From positions 48,552,073 to 48,616,072 of the forward strand of contig CP136064.1 in the NCBI GenBank assembly GCA_032622095.1: a DNA stretch of 64,000 nucleotides, in the 5' to 3' direction. The DNA comes from Siphonodentalium dalli (lineage: Eukaryota > Mollusca > Scaphopoda > Gadilida > Siphonodentaliidae). The notes below the pieces were generated by a model. That model was not told where the DNA came from and ran no database searches. It was given only the letters and a program-made list of their open reading frames with translations. This document shows positions 24,079 through 34,032 of the stretch, in pieces. Position numbers and translations under genes: made by a program. Each line of letters opens with the position of its first letter. Within the stretch, counting starts at the first letter, position 1.

Positions 24079-25262
24079 TGGCTTCCGTTACATTAATGTG
24101 AGTAAACAATGGCTTCCCTGTTACAGTAATGTGTATAAACACTGGCTTCCCTGTTATAGTAATGTGTGTAAACAATGGCTTCCCTGTTACAGTAATGTGT
24201 GTAAACACTGGCTTCCCTGTTACAGTAATGTGTGTAAACACTGGCTTCCCTGTTACAGTAATGTGTGTAAACACTGGCTACCCTGTTACATTAATGTATG
24301 TAAACACTGGCTTCTCTGTTACAGTAATGTGTGTAAAGACTGGCTTCCCTGTTACTGTAATGTGTGTAAACACTCGCTTACCTGTTACAGTAATGTGTGT
24401 AAACACTGGCTTCTCTGTTACAGTAATGTGTGTAAACACTGGCTTCTCTGTTACAGTAATGTGTGTAAACAATGGCTTCTCTGTTACAATAATGTGTGTA
24501 AACACTGGCTTCTCTGTTACAGTAATGTGAGTAAACAATGGCTTTCCTGTTACAGTAATGTGTGTAAACAATGGCTTCTCTGTTACGGTAATGTGTGTAA
24601 ACAATGGATTCCCTGTTACGGTAATGTGTCTAAACAATGGCTTCCCAGTTACAGTAATGTGTGTAAACACTGGCTTCCCTGTTACAGTAATGTGTGTAAA
24701 CACTGGCTACCCTATTACATTAATGTATGTAAACACTGGCTTCTCTGTTACAGTAATGTGTGTAAAGACTGGCTTCCCTGTTACTGTAATGTGTGTAAAC
24801 ACTCGCTTACCTGTTACAGTAATGTGTGTAAACACTGGCTTCTCTGTTACAGTAATGTGTGTAAACACTGGCTTCTCTGTTACAGTAATGTGTGTAAACA
24901 ATGGCTTCTCTGTTACAATAATGTGTGTAAACACTGGCTTCTCTGTTACAGTAATGTGAGTAAACAATGGCTTCCCTGTTACAGTAATGTGTGTAAACAA
25001 TGGCTTCTCTGTTACGGTAATGTGTGTAAACAATGGATTCCCTGTTACGGTAATGTGTGTAAACAATGGCTTCCCAGTTACAGTAATGTGTGTAAACAAT
25101 GGCTTCCCTGTTACAGTAATGTGTGTAAACAATGGCTTCCCTGTTACAGTAATGTGTGTAAACAATGGCTTCCCTGTTACAGTAATGTGTGTAAACAATG
25201 GCTTCCCTGTTACAGTAATGTGTGTAAACAATGGCTTCCTTGTTACAGTAATGATTGTAAAC
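23085..25262 (+). repeat. 33-bp minisatellite, about 2.2 kb and about 66 units
   Basis: The unit contains acaatggcttccctgttaca followed by gtaatgtgtgtaa. Variants include actggcttctctg and cactggctaccctg. The segment 24140-24530 recurs at 24569-24959, a shift of 429 bp or exactly 13 units. Long frames on both strands (MCVNNGFPVTV, CKQWLPCYSNV and THITVTGKPLF units) reflect the period being a multiple of three. Confidence 0.97.
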
Positions 25263-25666
25263 AATGGCTTCAACATACAGAATCTCATTACTGGAGGGTT
25301 ATTGATTGATAAAGAGAAAAAGAACGAATTCCTTTATTTTTTTCTTGTTCTTCTTGATTATACTGGTTTAACAAACTTTATATAATTTACCAGCTGCACC
25401 GACAGTGAACACCTTCCATATCAGTAAGTCCAACAAAGGCTAGCAGCGAACAACAGGTGTATATAAATGCTATCGGTTCCTTTTCATTTGTGGAAATGTT
25501 CAGATAAAAAGTTCAACTTAAATAAATGGATGGGAAATAAAAAATACCCAACTTCAAATAAATGGATCGGAATTAAAAAATACCCCATCAGCAAGTATTC
25601 AGTCATTAAAAGATTTAAAAACAGCATCATAGCTAACATCACCAGCATTATTGCAAAAAGACTTAC
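25263..25666. other. Intronic spacer with a family D fragment
   Basis: Contains aaatgttcagataaaaagtt near 25495, a piece of family D. It also holds a duplicated segment around aaatggatgggaaataaaaa and aaatggatcggaattaaaaa. No gene seen. Confidence 0.45.
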
Positions 25667-25829
25667 TTTGAATCATTGAGGGCCTGTGTCTGTGTAAGTA
25701 CTGTGAGCGTGTGACCAGCCGGTTCACAAATCTTGGCAATCTTCTGAAGTAAGGCATTGGTGCTCCCATGCTTGAACAAACCCAGGGCTCGTTTTCGTAA
25801 CTTGTGTAACAGACAGGCATCAATTGCAC
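25667..25829 (-). CDS. SGSM1/SGSM2-like gene, RUN-domain exon (first of three seen)
   Basis: A 163-nt internal exon with acceptor aattcatttcag and a strong donor A|gtaagt. Two leading bases (GT) finish a codon, 53 codons follow, and two bases (AA) remain. The peptide begins AIDACLLHKLRKRALGLFKH, continues GSTNALLQKIAKICEPAG, and ends with a Thr/Gln/Leu-rich stretch. It matches the SGSM RUN-domain pattern AxEAC-LH-LRRRA-G, AL---VGK--P, where basic residues and the Cys-Leu-His core are conserved. The frame used is not the longest open one: the frame starting at the acceptor's GTG also stays open but gives no family match. The upstream exon (usually ending VHEDSSHII) was not found as far as 64000. 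Confidence 0.9.
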
Positions 25830-26348
25830 CTGAAATGAATTATGTATAAAAGTAGGATGATTTCTGACATTGTTCCGGTGTATCGTGCCTTGATAAAGGT
25901 CGAAAAATTAAGTAACATATGCGTGATATGTTGCAGTATCAACAACTTGCAACTGTCTGTCATTATGATCCTACTGATAGTTTGGCTTGTTAATCGTCTT
26001 TCATGTTTTCTAATTTAACATCCTTTTCGAATGTGTGTTCAAACTTTTTTCTAAAATCTTTTAAACTGCTCCGGGGTCTAGCTTGCTCTCTGAATGGGGA
26101 ACAATTTGTCTGCTCTAAATTGGGTCCCTGCCTTAATAATCCCCTTATCTTTCATATGTCTTGTAGACATCTTCCGCTTTCTCTTGACATATATATCTGG
26201 ACTTGCATTTTGTGTGCACCTCTATCATGTGAACAAATAACATAATAACATAATAACTAAATAGTTATAGCCATTTTATCTATCTTTAACCTAAGTTGAC
26301 TTTTACAAAGCTGGCCATCATTCAAATCAGATTAAGTTTTGTGTCACT
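25830..26348. other. Upstream intron of the SGSM-like gene, no gene recognised
   Basis: Directly upstream of the exon acceptor. The plus-strand 80-codon frame at 26003-26245 is Cys-rich but has no family match and lies antisense to the intron. Confidence 0.45.
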
Positions 26349-26565
26349 CTACAGTAATGCCCTAAATAATTGACTCCTTAACCACAGCAGAATTATGGGT
26401 AATTTTTCAGGATTTAGTCGGAAATATGGCTTGTTGCCATTCATCGGAAAGCTCTCAGTGAGAGCTTTCCGATGAATGGCAACAAGCCATATTTCTGACT
26501 AAATCCTGAAAAATTACCCATAATTCTGCTGTGGTTAAGGAGTCGATTATTAAGGGCATTACTGT
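26349..26565. mobile_element. MITE family A, reference full copy
   Basis: Flanked by TA on both sides. It begins cagtaatgccctaaataatt and ends with the complement ...gggcattactg. The arms (gcagaattatgggtaatttt, aggatttagtcggaaatatg, gcttgttgccattcatcgga) pair almost perfectly around gctctcagtgagagc. The TA duplication and CAGT start fit a pogo/Tc1-mariner-type non-autonomous element. Transcribed, it would fold into a hairpin of about 105 bp. Confidence 0.93.
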
Positions 26566-26602
26566 AGCTTGCCATGTGATGGGGTGACTTAATTACCCTG
26601 CC

Positions 26603-26790
26603 ACTATACTAAATTGATTCTCCCACTTAGTTATAAAAGTATATATTGGAATTGTCATTTGAAAAATAAGCAGACAACAGATAATAAAAGTGCAGAAGGA
26701 GAACTATTTATTGGCGGGAAATGTTCAGATAATAAGTTTAACAAACATTCGCTTTTTGAACTTATTATCTGAACAATTCCTAAGGGAACT
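26603..26790. mobile_element. Family D element, partial
   Basis: Contains ctatactaaattgattctcc, taaaagtatatattggaatt and aaatgttcagataataagtt. It closes on itself at ttgaacttattatctgaaca, so the inner hairpin is preserved. Confidence 0.65.
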
Positions 26791-27127
26791 ACATTTTGTA
26801 CTTGTCAATGAGTATTTAGTTTAGAAACGGTTAAACCTAGTTTGTGATCTATCGAAACCACTGAGCTAAACTGTAGAGGCACGAAATAGAACATTGTTCA
26901 ACTTAATGTCTATGCCAACCAAGCTTAGGTGACTAGTTGGCGAATTTGAAGGGCAGTTGGTTTGCCAGAGGAATACTAGCAGAAATTAAATTTTCCAACT
27001 TTTCTCTACCATGTCCATGATAATTTTGTTCCAGAAAAAAAAAAAGAATGAGTAAAAATACAAATACTAATATATTTGTTTTGAATTCATATTTAAATTC
27101 TTTCCTTTTCCTAAGTAAATACATAGT
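26791..27127. other. No gene recognised
   Basis: AT-rich spacer. The 63-codon minus-strand frame here is low-complexity and unsupported. Confidence 0.4.
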
Positions 27128-27602
27128 TTAAAGGTACTCAATCCAATTAAACACCTTTAAATTACTATTTCTTTGGCTTCAGGGGTAAAAAATATTTGAT
27201 TCGAGTCGAGGAACCTACCTACCCATCAAAGCTCAGAGTGATCAGATATCAATTTTTGAAGTTTGTTATTTCAATTGTTTGTGGCCCAGAAACACGCCGT
27301 CAAACGAATGGTCTCGGTCAAAATTGCAGATGAAGATGGATAACTCTAAAAACAAGTGGTAATACCACAAAATTTTGTGAATACTCAAGTGATAATACGG
27401 TCATATTTCGTTGAACAAAATGTTGATAAATAACACATTTTGGAAAATTTGATACCATAGTTGACAGTGGTTAGCATTATTTTGTTACAATTAATCGATT
27501 CTGAGTCAGAATTTCGGACAACTAAAGCGTATTTGAAGAAATGTTGTTGTTGTTGTATCTTAATGATATGGGGACCCTCTGATCGGATTGAGTACCTTTA
27601 AT
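27128..27602. mobile_element. TTAA-flanked element family E
   Basis: Starts ttaaaggtactcaatccaat and ends atcggattgagtacctttaa, with TTAA at both ends and a terminal inverted repeat of about 14 bp. Inside is ttgattcgagtcgaggaacc. A second full copy is at 50268 and a fragment at 43966. No coding capacity. Confidence 0.85.
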
Positions 27603-28078
27603 TTCTTTTTGATATTTGTTCAATATGACTGCTATCGAATTTAAATTGATTAATGTGCAGCTCATTTAAGAATGTGAATTGGTGACTTCTCGAGTATAAA
27701 AATCAAATGGCAATAATTTTAAGATGGTGTTGAAGCAATCCCACAGTTCCAGGGAACTTGTGCGGTTTTATCAATTTACCGAGAAGTCAAGCGATGATTG
27801 CGTTGATGCGACCATCAGTTTTCTTTGGCTCAGTAATTCGTGTCTGATTGTCATTCACCGACGTATTCCCATGAGATATTTCTTCCAATAGGGCAATTAT
27901 TGATGGTGCACATGATTTGATAGAGATGTGTGATTTTGAGGCTTACAATGTAATTAACCTTTTCTGGTCTAGGCAGTGCTGGACGGTAGGTGTAAATACT
28001 TGTGAGTGGTGACACAACTACCCCCAGGTGCGTAGCAGCCAATAAATTATTGGTACGGCTATATAAATATTGGGTACA
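27603..28078. other. No gene recognised
   Basis: Unique-looking sequence. Short frames only; nothing recognised. Confidence 0.4.
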
Positions 28079-28086
28079 TTGACTTC

Positions 28087-29122
28087 GAGTGGCGTAGCGG
28101 CGAGATGGGAGGATGTTTTGGAAGGGGGGGGTGTCTCCCTACCAAAATGAGAAAACAAATTTCATTCTTGGATTGAAATGGAGCGATCCTGTGCAATCTA
28201 GAGCGCTTTTAACCGACATCCATTTACTTTGACAATTCGCTTGTATGACGAGAGTACCGGTACTTACTTTTCAGCGATAGTACACTTGTCAACCTAATGA
28301 TATGTATGACAATGATGAGACAATCATTTTGAAAACATGAACGATGCCAACCTCATAAATACGACTTTGGGTTGCGGTAGGCCTACTACAAGTAGTATTT
28401 TCATGTTCACTAGACAAGGGTCTGATGGATTCAGTCTCAGTGGCCGTACTCTTAGCTGTATTGGCCGTTTCGGATAGCATTTGTTCATGTTCGACAGAAT
28501 CAACACCAGGCATAACTTGATCTTGTCCTGTGTTTTCATTAGCTGTGCTAACAGTAACAATTGATTTGAAATAATTCAAAAGTTTCTTCTGTTTCGAATT
28601 TTCAGTTGACATAATTGATCATTTGATGGTGACAACTGAAAGTCACGAAGTCTGGTGCAGGGATATATAGTCAGACTATAGTAATAGCATTGAACTAGCA
28701 TTGAACTAGCATTGAACCCTCCCTGGGCATTGTAGCTTTCAGCAATTACCATTTCAAACAACGCGCGACAAAAACATTCGGTTCTGCCCCTTTGAACGCG
28801 CAGTACATCGTGCATGCATTGTTCGACGTCGGAATGTAATCGATTGCCGTACGTTATACAACGTGACATGTAATCGCTATACGACAACGTATCCTTAATT
28901 CCTTATAAACCCAAATGAACTTGAGGCATAACACGATGTAAATAATCTGGGTTACCTATATATAGATGGTTAAATGTGTGACTGAATCACATTGTAACAC
29001 GTTGTGCATCATTTATCAAGTGATTGGAGAACATGACCGGTAATATTGGACCTATTCAGTATTATTTTTTGGTGAAATATTGGTATGGCCAAAACCTTCC
29101 GGCCGTACCTAAAACTACGCCC
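28087..29122 (-). mobile_element. hAT-like DNA transposon remnant
   Basis: The left end gagtggcgtagcggcgagat with a following run of G resembles the common hAT terminus CAGTGGCGTAGC. The right end reads, in complement, gggcgtagttttagg. Direct 8-bp repeats flank it: ttgacttc at 28079-28086 and ttgactac at 29123-29130 (7 of 8 match), the target length expected of hAT elements. At about 1.04 kb it is far shorter than an autonomous element. Confidence 0.65.
28289..28612 (-). pseudogene. Transposase-like N-terminal exon in the hAT remnant
   Basis: A minus-strand frame of 107 codons starting MSTENSKQKKLLNYFKS. The QKKLLNYF stretch fits the PIP-box pattern Q-x-x-(L/I/M)-x-x-aromatic-aromatic. Basic-aromatic starts of this kind are seen in hAT and ZMYM-like transposon proteins. 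The remainder is acidic and Ser/Thr-rich with no domain. A likely donor is GAG|gttggc, with the exon ending at 28352, since the frame stops soon after. No BED finger or RNase-H-like core is present within the element, so the gene is broken. Assignment as hAT transposase rests mainly on its position inside the element. Confidence 0.4.
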
Positions 29123-29130
29123 TTGACTAC

Positions 29131-29416
29131 CCCATTCTAGTCTAGATACTCATTGATAAGTAGTTACTTTAGGAAATTTTCAAATGCGTGTAATAAGTTT
29201 TAAATATTTACCTTCAACTGCGCCAATTTTACTATACTTTATGAACCTTCAAAAGTTTATTTAAATAAACACTACATTTGGCATAACACATACATGTATG
29301 TGGGGGTTGTGGGGTTAATATTGATATTTGTATATGTTATGAAGAACGTGGTGTTTATTTAAATAAACTTTTAAAGGTTCATAATTAAAGTATAGTAAAA
29401 CTGGCGCAGTTGAAGG
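29131..29416. repeat. Inverted repeat around a short spacer
   Basis: The left arm near 29210-29275 (ttcaactgcgccaattttac, then tatactttatgaaccttcaa) is repeated in complement at about 29345-29416 (ttttaaaggttcataattaa, ctggcgcagttgaaggta). It is a further MITE-like hairpin of about 200 bp. Confidence 0.65.
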
Positions 29417-29639
29417 TACAGTAAAGCCCTAAATAATGGACTCCTTAACCACAGCATAATTATGGGTAACTTTTCAGGATTTAGTCTGAAATATGGCTTG
29501 TTGCCATTCATCGGAAAGTTCTCACTGAGAGCTTTCCGATGAATGGCAACAAGCCATATTTCAGACTACATGTAAATCCTGCAAAGTAACCCATAATTCT
29601 GCTGTGATAAAGGAGTCGATTATTTAGGGCATCACTGTA
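29417..29639. mobile_element. MITE family A, full palindrome
   Basis: tacagtaaagccctaaataa to gggcatcactgta, TA-flanked. The right arm carries a 5-bp extra acatg within actacatgtaaatcctgc. It abuts the end of the preceding inverted repeat. Confidence 0.88.
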
Positions 29640-29838
29640 CATAAAGGCCTATCATGTATATGAAATTTAAAGTGACATACGCAATGATATAATATCAACT
29701 TTTAGTTTGCTACTTGTTTTCCGATAACGCCACTAAAAAGATGTATCGCAAGACATTGCAGTCCAGAGTGATGAATTAGACTGAATATTGCAAACTTTTT
29801 TGGGAGAAGGGAACTAAGTTTAGACTGTTTAGGAATAG
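29640..29838. other. No gene recognised
   Basis: Short AT-rich spacer ahead of the U2-like sequence. Confidence 0.4.
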
Positions 29839-30020
29839 GTCGGTCCCGGAGGTACTGCAATACCGGGACAGCCCGTGGTGAGGTTAGAGCAATCTCTATC
29901 TAGGCCACTCGCCTACTGTCAAAATTCAGTTTAATATCGAAGTCCCCAGTTGGGGACATATCAAACATTAAGTTACACACATATGTGTCTGAACCTGCTT
30001 AATGACAGATTTTATTTGTT
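29839..30020 (-). ncRNA. U2 snRNA-like sequence (diverged copy or pseudogene)
   Basis: On the minus strand, cccggtattgcagtacctcc is the terminal stem-loop of U2 spliceosomal RNA. Upstream, tatgtccccaactggggac matches the U2 stem IIa/IIb region in layout, followed by gatattaaactgaattttga at the place of the Sm-site region (AUUUUUGG in U2). The 5' third is poorly conserved: neither the cap-proximal atcgcttctcggcc nor the branch-point-pairing guagua can be found. The order and spacing fit one diverged U2 gene. A degenerate retrocopy is the simplest explanation. Confidence 0.6.
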
Positions 30021-30326
30021 TTACACGTGCTTTGCATATACCCATTACAACTGGGTCACATTCAAATATGATACAGAATTATACTAATACTACGATATAC
30101 GGTTAACATTTTACAATTCAATGATAGGTATTCCAAGAAATTCAGTTACGTCATAGACGTCCGTAATGTTAAAGCTACAATGAAAGTGTAATTTTCTATA
30201 TCATCAAAGCTAGTGGTGGATAACCATTTTTATCTGTTGGCGATTTCTTCTATAATCTATTGTGGAGCATATAATAAAAAATAATATCATTTTTGTTATT
30301 GAAAAATTAACTTAAATTTAACAAGG
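30021..30326. other. No gene recognised
   Basis: AT-rich sequence with no clear frame. Confidence 0.4.
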
Positions 30327-30845
30327 GGTGTGCACTCGAGTGCTTGCATACCCCCACCATGGCAAATTCAACCCGCATTATCCGTAAACCCAACAAAAAA
30401 GATTTTTAACTTTAAAGAAATATTCGGACTAATAATATCGATATGGTGTCACAAGAAGCTTGTACAGAAAAAAATAAATAAGTCAAAATAAGTCGAAAAT
30501 GAAGTGTAATATTACGAAAAACAGTCTGAGCCAATCCCTAGCCATATCATGTAGAGAGGGTATTATGAGAAGCATGTATACCAAAAATTATTTAAATCGG
30601 TTCATATTTGTTAAAGTTATTAAGTCGGACAGAATTTTCTAAGTCAAAATAAGTAGCATCATGCGGAGAGGCAGTCCTAAGGAAATTGTATACAAAACAT
30701 TATTGAAATCGGTTCATAGTTGTTCGAGTTATGAGGTTGGACGGTCGGACACACCGAGGGAGAAAGCGTGACGGACGGTCGGACGGACGCAGTCAATCCA
30801 GTATACCCCCCCCCCCATTTTCTTCGAAAGTGGGGGTATAATAAA
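30327..30845 (+). mobile_element. Helentron-like non-autonomous element with GACGG repeats
   Basis: Begins near aaggggtgtgcactcgagtg with tacccccacc. It has two loosely repeated segments (aagtcaaaataagt, atcggttcatagttgtt) and a GACGGACGG stretch. It ends in a hairpin, tatacccccc...gaaagtgggggtata, followed by ataa. The same ending style occurs at 48760, 45930 and 54640. Confidence 0.5.
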
Positions 30846-30950
30846 TAATTTTTGGTGTCCCTCTAAAACATCAAAACTATATGAAATAAATACATAGAAA
30901 ATTCAATTTCAAACAAAACAGCGTCTTATAACTTCTTGTTCCAAACATGC

Positions 30951-31173
30951 TACAGTAATGCCCTAAATAATTGACTCCTTAACCACAGAAGAATTATGGG
31001 TAACTTTTCAGGATTTAGTCTGAAATATGGCTTGTTGCCATTCATCGGAAAGGTCTCATTGAGAGCTTTCCGATGAATGGCAACAAGCCATATTTCAGAT
31101 TACATGTAAATCCTGAAAAGTTACCCATAATTCTGCTGTGGTTAAGGAGTTGATTATTTAGGTCATTACTGTA
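30951..31173. mobile_element. MITE family A, full palindrome
   Basis: tacagtaatgccctaaataa to ggtcattactgta. The right arm carries the same acatg insertion as the copy at 29417, so these two share a sub-lineage. Confidence 0.9.
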
Positions 31174-31248
31174 TTTCATACACTAGAATCTGAATAAAAA
31201 GTAAAATAAGTTCTGCAAAAATTAGCCTCAGGAGCCATGAATGCATCT

Positions 31249-31666
31249 TTAACCCTTTCATGGTTGATTGTGACGATGATGATGATGATGATGATGATGA
31301 TGGTGTTGATGATGATGGTGTTGATGATGACGATGATGATGATGTAAGTGACCCAATTTTATATATGTATATATCCATGTTCTGCATTAATTTGCAGCGT
31401 TAACAATTAAAGCATTCATTCAGCTCTCTAAAATTTTGCGAAACACCTGTGCCAATGAATTTTCTTATATATGCAAGTCGCCCATAGGGCGCCTCATATA
31501 TATAAGAGAATGGATTGGTCTAATAATATTTACCTTGATCTTGTAAGCCAGTGCATTATCTTATATATGTGAGGCTCCCTATGGAAGACTTGCATATATA
31601 AGAGTAAGCACTGGCACAGGGTCTTCAATGTTGCACAAGCGCAGCTCCCCATCATGAAAGGGTTAA
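31249..31666 (-). mobile_element. MITE family B3 with a (GAT)n expansion inside
   Basis: Outer TTAA sites, ttaaccctttcatggttgat and catcatgaaagggttaa, enclose both B3 hairpins in reverse order. A GAT/GATGGT microsatellite and about 80 bp of other sequence are added near the left end (31269-31345). Confidence 0.8.
31269..31345 (+). repeat. (GAT)n microsatellite
   Basis: About 25 GAT-type triplets with two interspersed ggtgtt steps. Confidence 0.95.
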
Positions 31667-31703
31667 TTTATGACATGTTCAGACATAATAACGCACCTCA
31701 TGT

Positions 31704-31839
31704 TACAGTAATGCTCTAAGTAATCGACTTCTTAACCACAGCAGAATTATGGCAACAAGCCATATTTCCGACTAAATCCTGAAAAGTTATCCATAATTCT
31801 GCTGTGGTTAAGGGGTCAATTATTTAGGGCATTGCTGTA
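31704..31839. mobile_element. MITE family A, centre deleted
   Basis: The left arm stops at gcagaattatgg and continues directly with caacaagccatatttccgac, so about 85 bp around the centre are gone. Both TA-flanked ends remain. Confidence 0.88.
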
Positions 31840-32026
31840 AATCACATGGTGGGATACTGCTTCAATCTCTAGAACTGTCTACGGCCATTTATGTTAGCAA
31901 GAATAAAATATAAAAAATAAATTTGCCGATAGCTCCAATTTAAAACAATTTTTTTTTTTTTTTATATTGGCTTTGAATTTTTGATTGTGAAATATACTCA
32001 ACAATCAACCAACAGACTAGTGGTTT
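31840..32026. other. No gene recognised
   Basis: Spacer with a poly-T tract. Confidence 0.4.
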
Positions 32027-32145
32027 ATATGGCTTGTTGCCATTCATCGGAAAGCTCTCGGGGAGCCATATTTCCGACTAAATCCTGAAAAGTTACCCAT
32101 AATTCTGCTGTGGTTAAGAAGTCGATTACTTAGAGAATTACTGTA
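32027..32145. mobile_element. MITE family A, fragment
   Basis: Only the inner part of the left arm (ggcttgttgccattcatcgg) and most of the right arm to gaattactgta are left. Confidence 0.85.
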
Positions 32146-32666
32146 CTTCCAAACCAAACTCGATTGCACAAAGTCAACACAGAGTGAACGCATCAAACAC
32201 TGATGAGGCCAAAATAAAAAAGACCTGTGTTTCTGGTGACCCGGCCGCCCCTATTCCGGCACCCCCGACCGTTTTCATTATATTGATTTTGCAAAATTAG
32301 TTCGCATTCAATTTTATTTTCCGTGTAAACTGTTTCATTTCCATGTAAAGCAGACACATCGTGTGTACTGTCAAACTGGAAATTATACCACACGTCAATT
32401 AGGTCACAGCCGAATCAAACTTATTTTCTCATGTTTTATTCAATAAAACAATAAATTACACTATTTTCTAATATTATGTACTTAGTTTTATTATTTTATA
32501 GTACATTAAAATCAATGAGAAGCAGTCTTGGGGGTATTTATATTTATTTTGAGCAAAGTTGAAAATAAAATGAAAACATAAAATAAAACGAAAAGCCACC
32601 CGCCCGCCCCTATTTTTTTCTTGCATGTCACCAGAAACACAGGATTATTTTGTTTTGGCCTGAAGA
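32146..32666. other. No gene recognised
   Basis: Contains an approximate inverted repeat: agacctgtgtttctggtgac near 32221 and gtcaccagaaacacaggatt near 32626. This suggests another element of about 430 bp with ends aggcc(a)aaataaaaa / ttattttgttttggcctga. Confidence 0.5.
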
Positions 32667-34032
32667 TTAACACGTTCGCTGCCATTACGAGTTAACTCGT
32701 AGTAAACGGTTCCATGGGGACTGCTACTACGAGTTAACTCATAGTGATGTCCATACCACATAAATAACAACAGAAACCAGAAGCAACGTCGGTTTACGCG
32801 CAAATACATACCCAACGATCCCATTGGTCGATTGTATATGTATAATTAGAATGGCTTCAGATACAACGCTTTCTGCATCCCAATAAAGGGGTGGGGTGTC
32901 ATTTTAAATCTTGCAAGGACACTCCAATTCACCAGGACCTCTTCCGTACATCACTCACCCATGGTAGACATGTGCAAATAGACCTTTTCCGGACATTATA
33001 GAGGGTTTTTTCGTTGCATAGATCAGTAACCAGTTAGCTCTAGAGTTTTCCGGTCTCACTTGAAGCTATATAAACATATACTGATAATACACCCAGTGTT
33101 TGAGGGGTGTGTGCAAACCACTGCAAGGTTCGCCAATTATCCAATTTTGGCTATATACTATATAATAGAACAACACTTACATGAATCTTGAGATTAGTTA
33201 GAAATCAGTACCAAGCTTGAGTTCGCTAATTTCTAAATTCTAACTAATCTGATTATCAGATCTGGTTCTATGTTTATTACACATCTCGAACTTACTCAAC
33301 TGGTTTTATAACTGCATGGTTACATTCTGAGAGTGGATGAAGGCGAATATAGTGCTAGAGGCTGTTGGAATCTCGAGCCAGCCCTACATCAAGTATAGGC
33401 ACAAACGAATACCTGTGGCTTGTTTACCATGCATGCGCGTTCAGTTCTCTGGTAATGAGTGTACAAGTTTGTATACATGTATATAATCCATGTATCGTGA
33501 CTTATACAAATGTTTAGTCGACCAAAATTGGGTGATATGATGCTGAAACGTGTTGTAGAGCTACACGATAACTCGTAGTCGGCACCTGGGACGCAATTTA
33601 CCAGTGTTCATCGCTGATGCCAGCTACGAGTTATCTCGTAGGTAAATCAGTATTACATTTGCGACGTCTTAGATGACATAGAGTGTACCAATGTTTGTAC
33701 ATAAATTAATTTACCGTGTCTTATACACGATATGGTTGCACCTGTATAGCACTCTTTGTCATCTATGTCATAGAAAACGTAATTTTATTTACCTACGAGA
33801 TAACTCGTAGCTGGCACCAGTGATGAAACACTGGTAAATTCCATCCCAGTTGCCGACTACGAGTTATCTCGTAGTAACCTTGTGACATGTTTCAGCATCA
33901 TATAACCCGATATTGGTGGAACTATCACTCATACATACGTCAAATAGTAACTATACTATCGGAAAAACATGCAATCCCATGTTGGCATACGGGATGGAAT
34001 TACCAATTGGTTTTCGGCAGTGAACGTGTTAA
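32667..34032. mobile_element. TTAA-flanked element of 1.36 kb with TACGAGTTAACTCGTA palindromes
   Basis: Ends are ttaacacgttcgctgcc and, in complement, ttaacacgttcactgcc, a 13-bp piggyBac-style inverted repeat with TTAA on both sides. Palindromes of the form tacgagttaactcgta or tacgagataactcgta recur at about 32686, 32730, 33575, 33630, 33803 and 33858. Segments 33573-33650 and 33800-33876 form a large inverted repeat. No transposase-like frame; non-autonomous. Confidence 0.8.

Larger units (their letters stand above)
8662..25666 (-). other. 17-kb intron of the SGSM-like gene
   Basis: The exon at 25667-25829 ends with two spare bases and the exon at 8533-8661 starts with one, so no coding exon need lie between. 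The intron contains two minisatellites totalling about 13.3 kb, B1, B3, C1, C2 and D MITEs and two LINE tails. On the same strand it also holds a possible membrane-anchor exon at 22936. Confidence 0.75.

Noticed and set aside
9657-25262. CRISPR array
   Set aside because: The repeats are directly contiguous with no unique spacers of constant length, and the window is clearly eukaryotic.
23051-25385. Plus-strand frames MCVNNGFPVTV and CKQWLPCYSNV
   Set aside because: Repeat-derived: the 33-bp period keeps all frames open, and there is no non-repetitive protein part beyond short ends.
32950-33065. Minus-strand frame ending CATGG|gtgagt as an exon
   Set aside because: It lies inside the TTAA element, the acceptor is unclear, and the peptide is not recognised.
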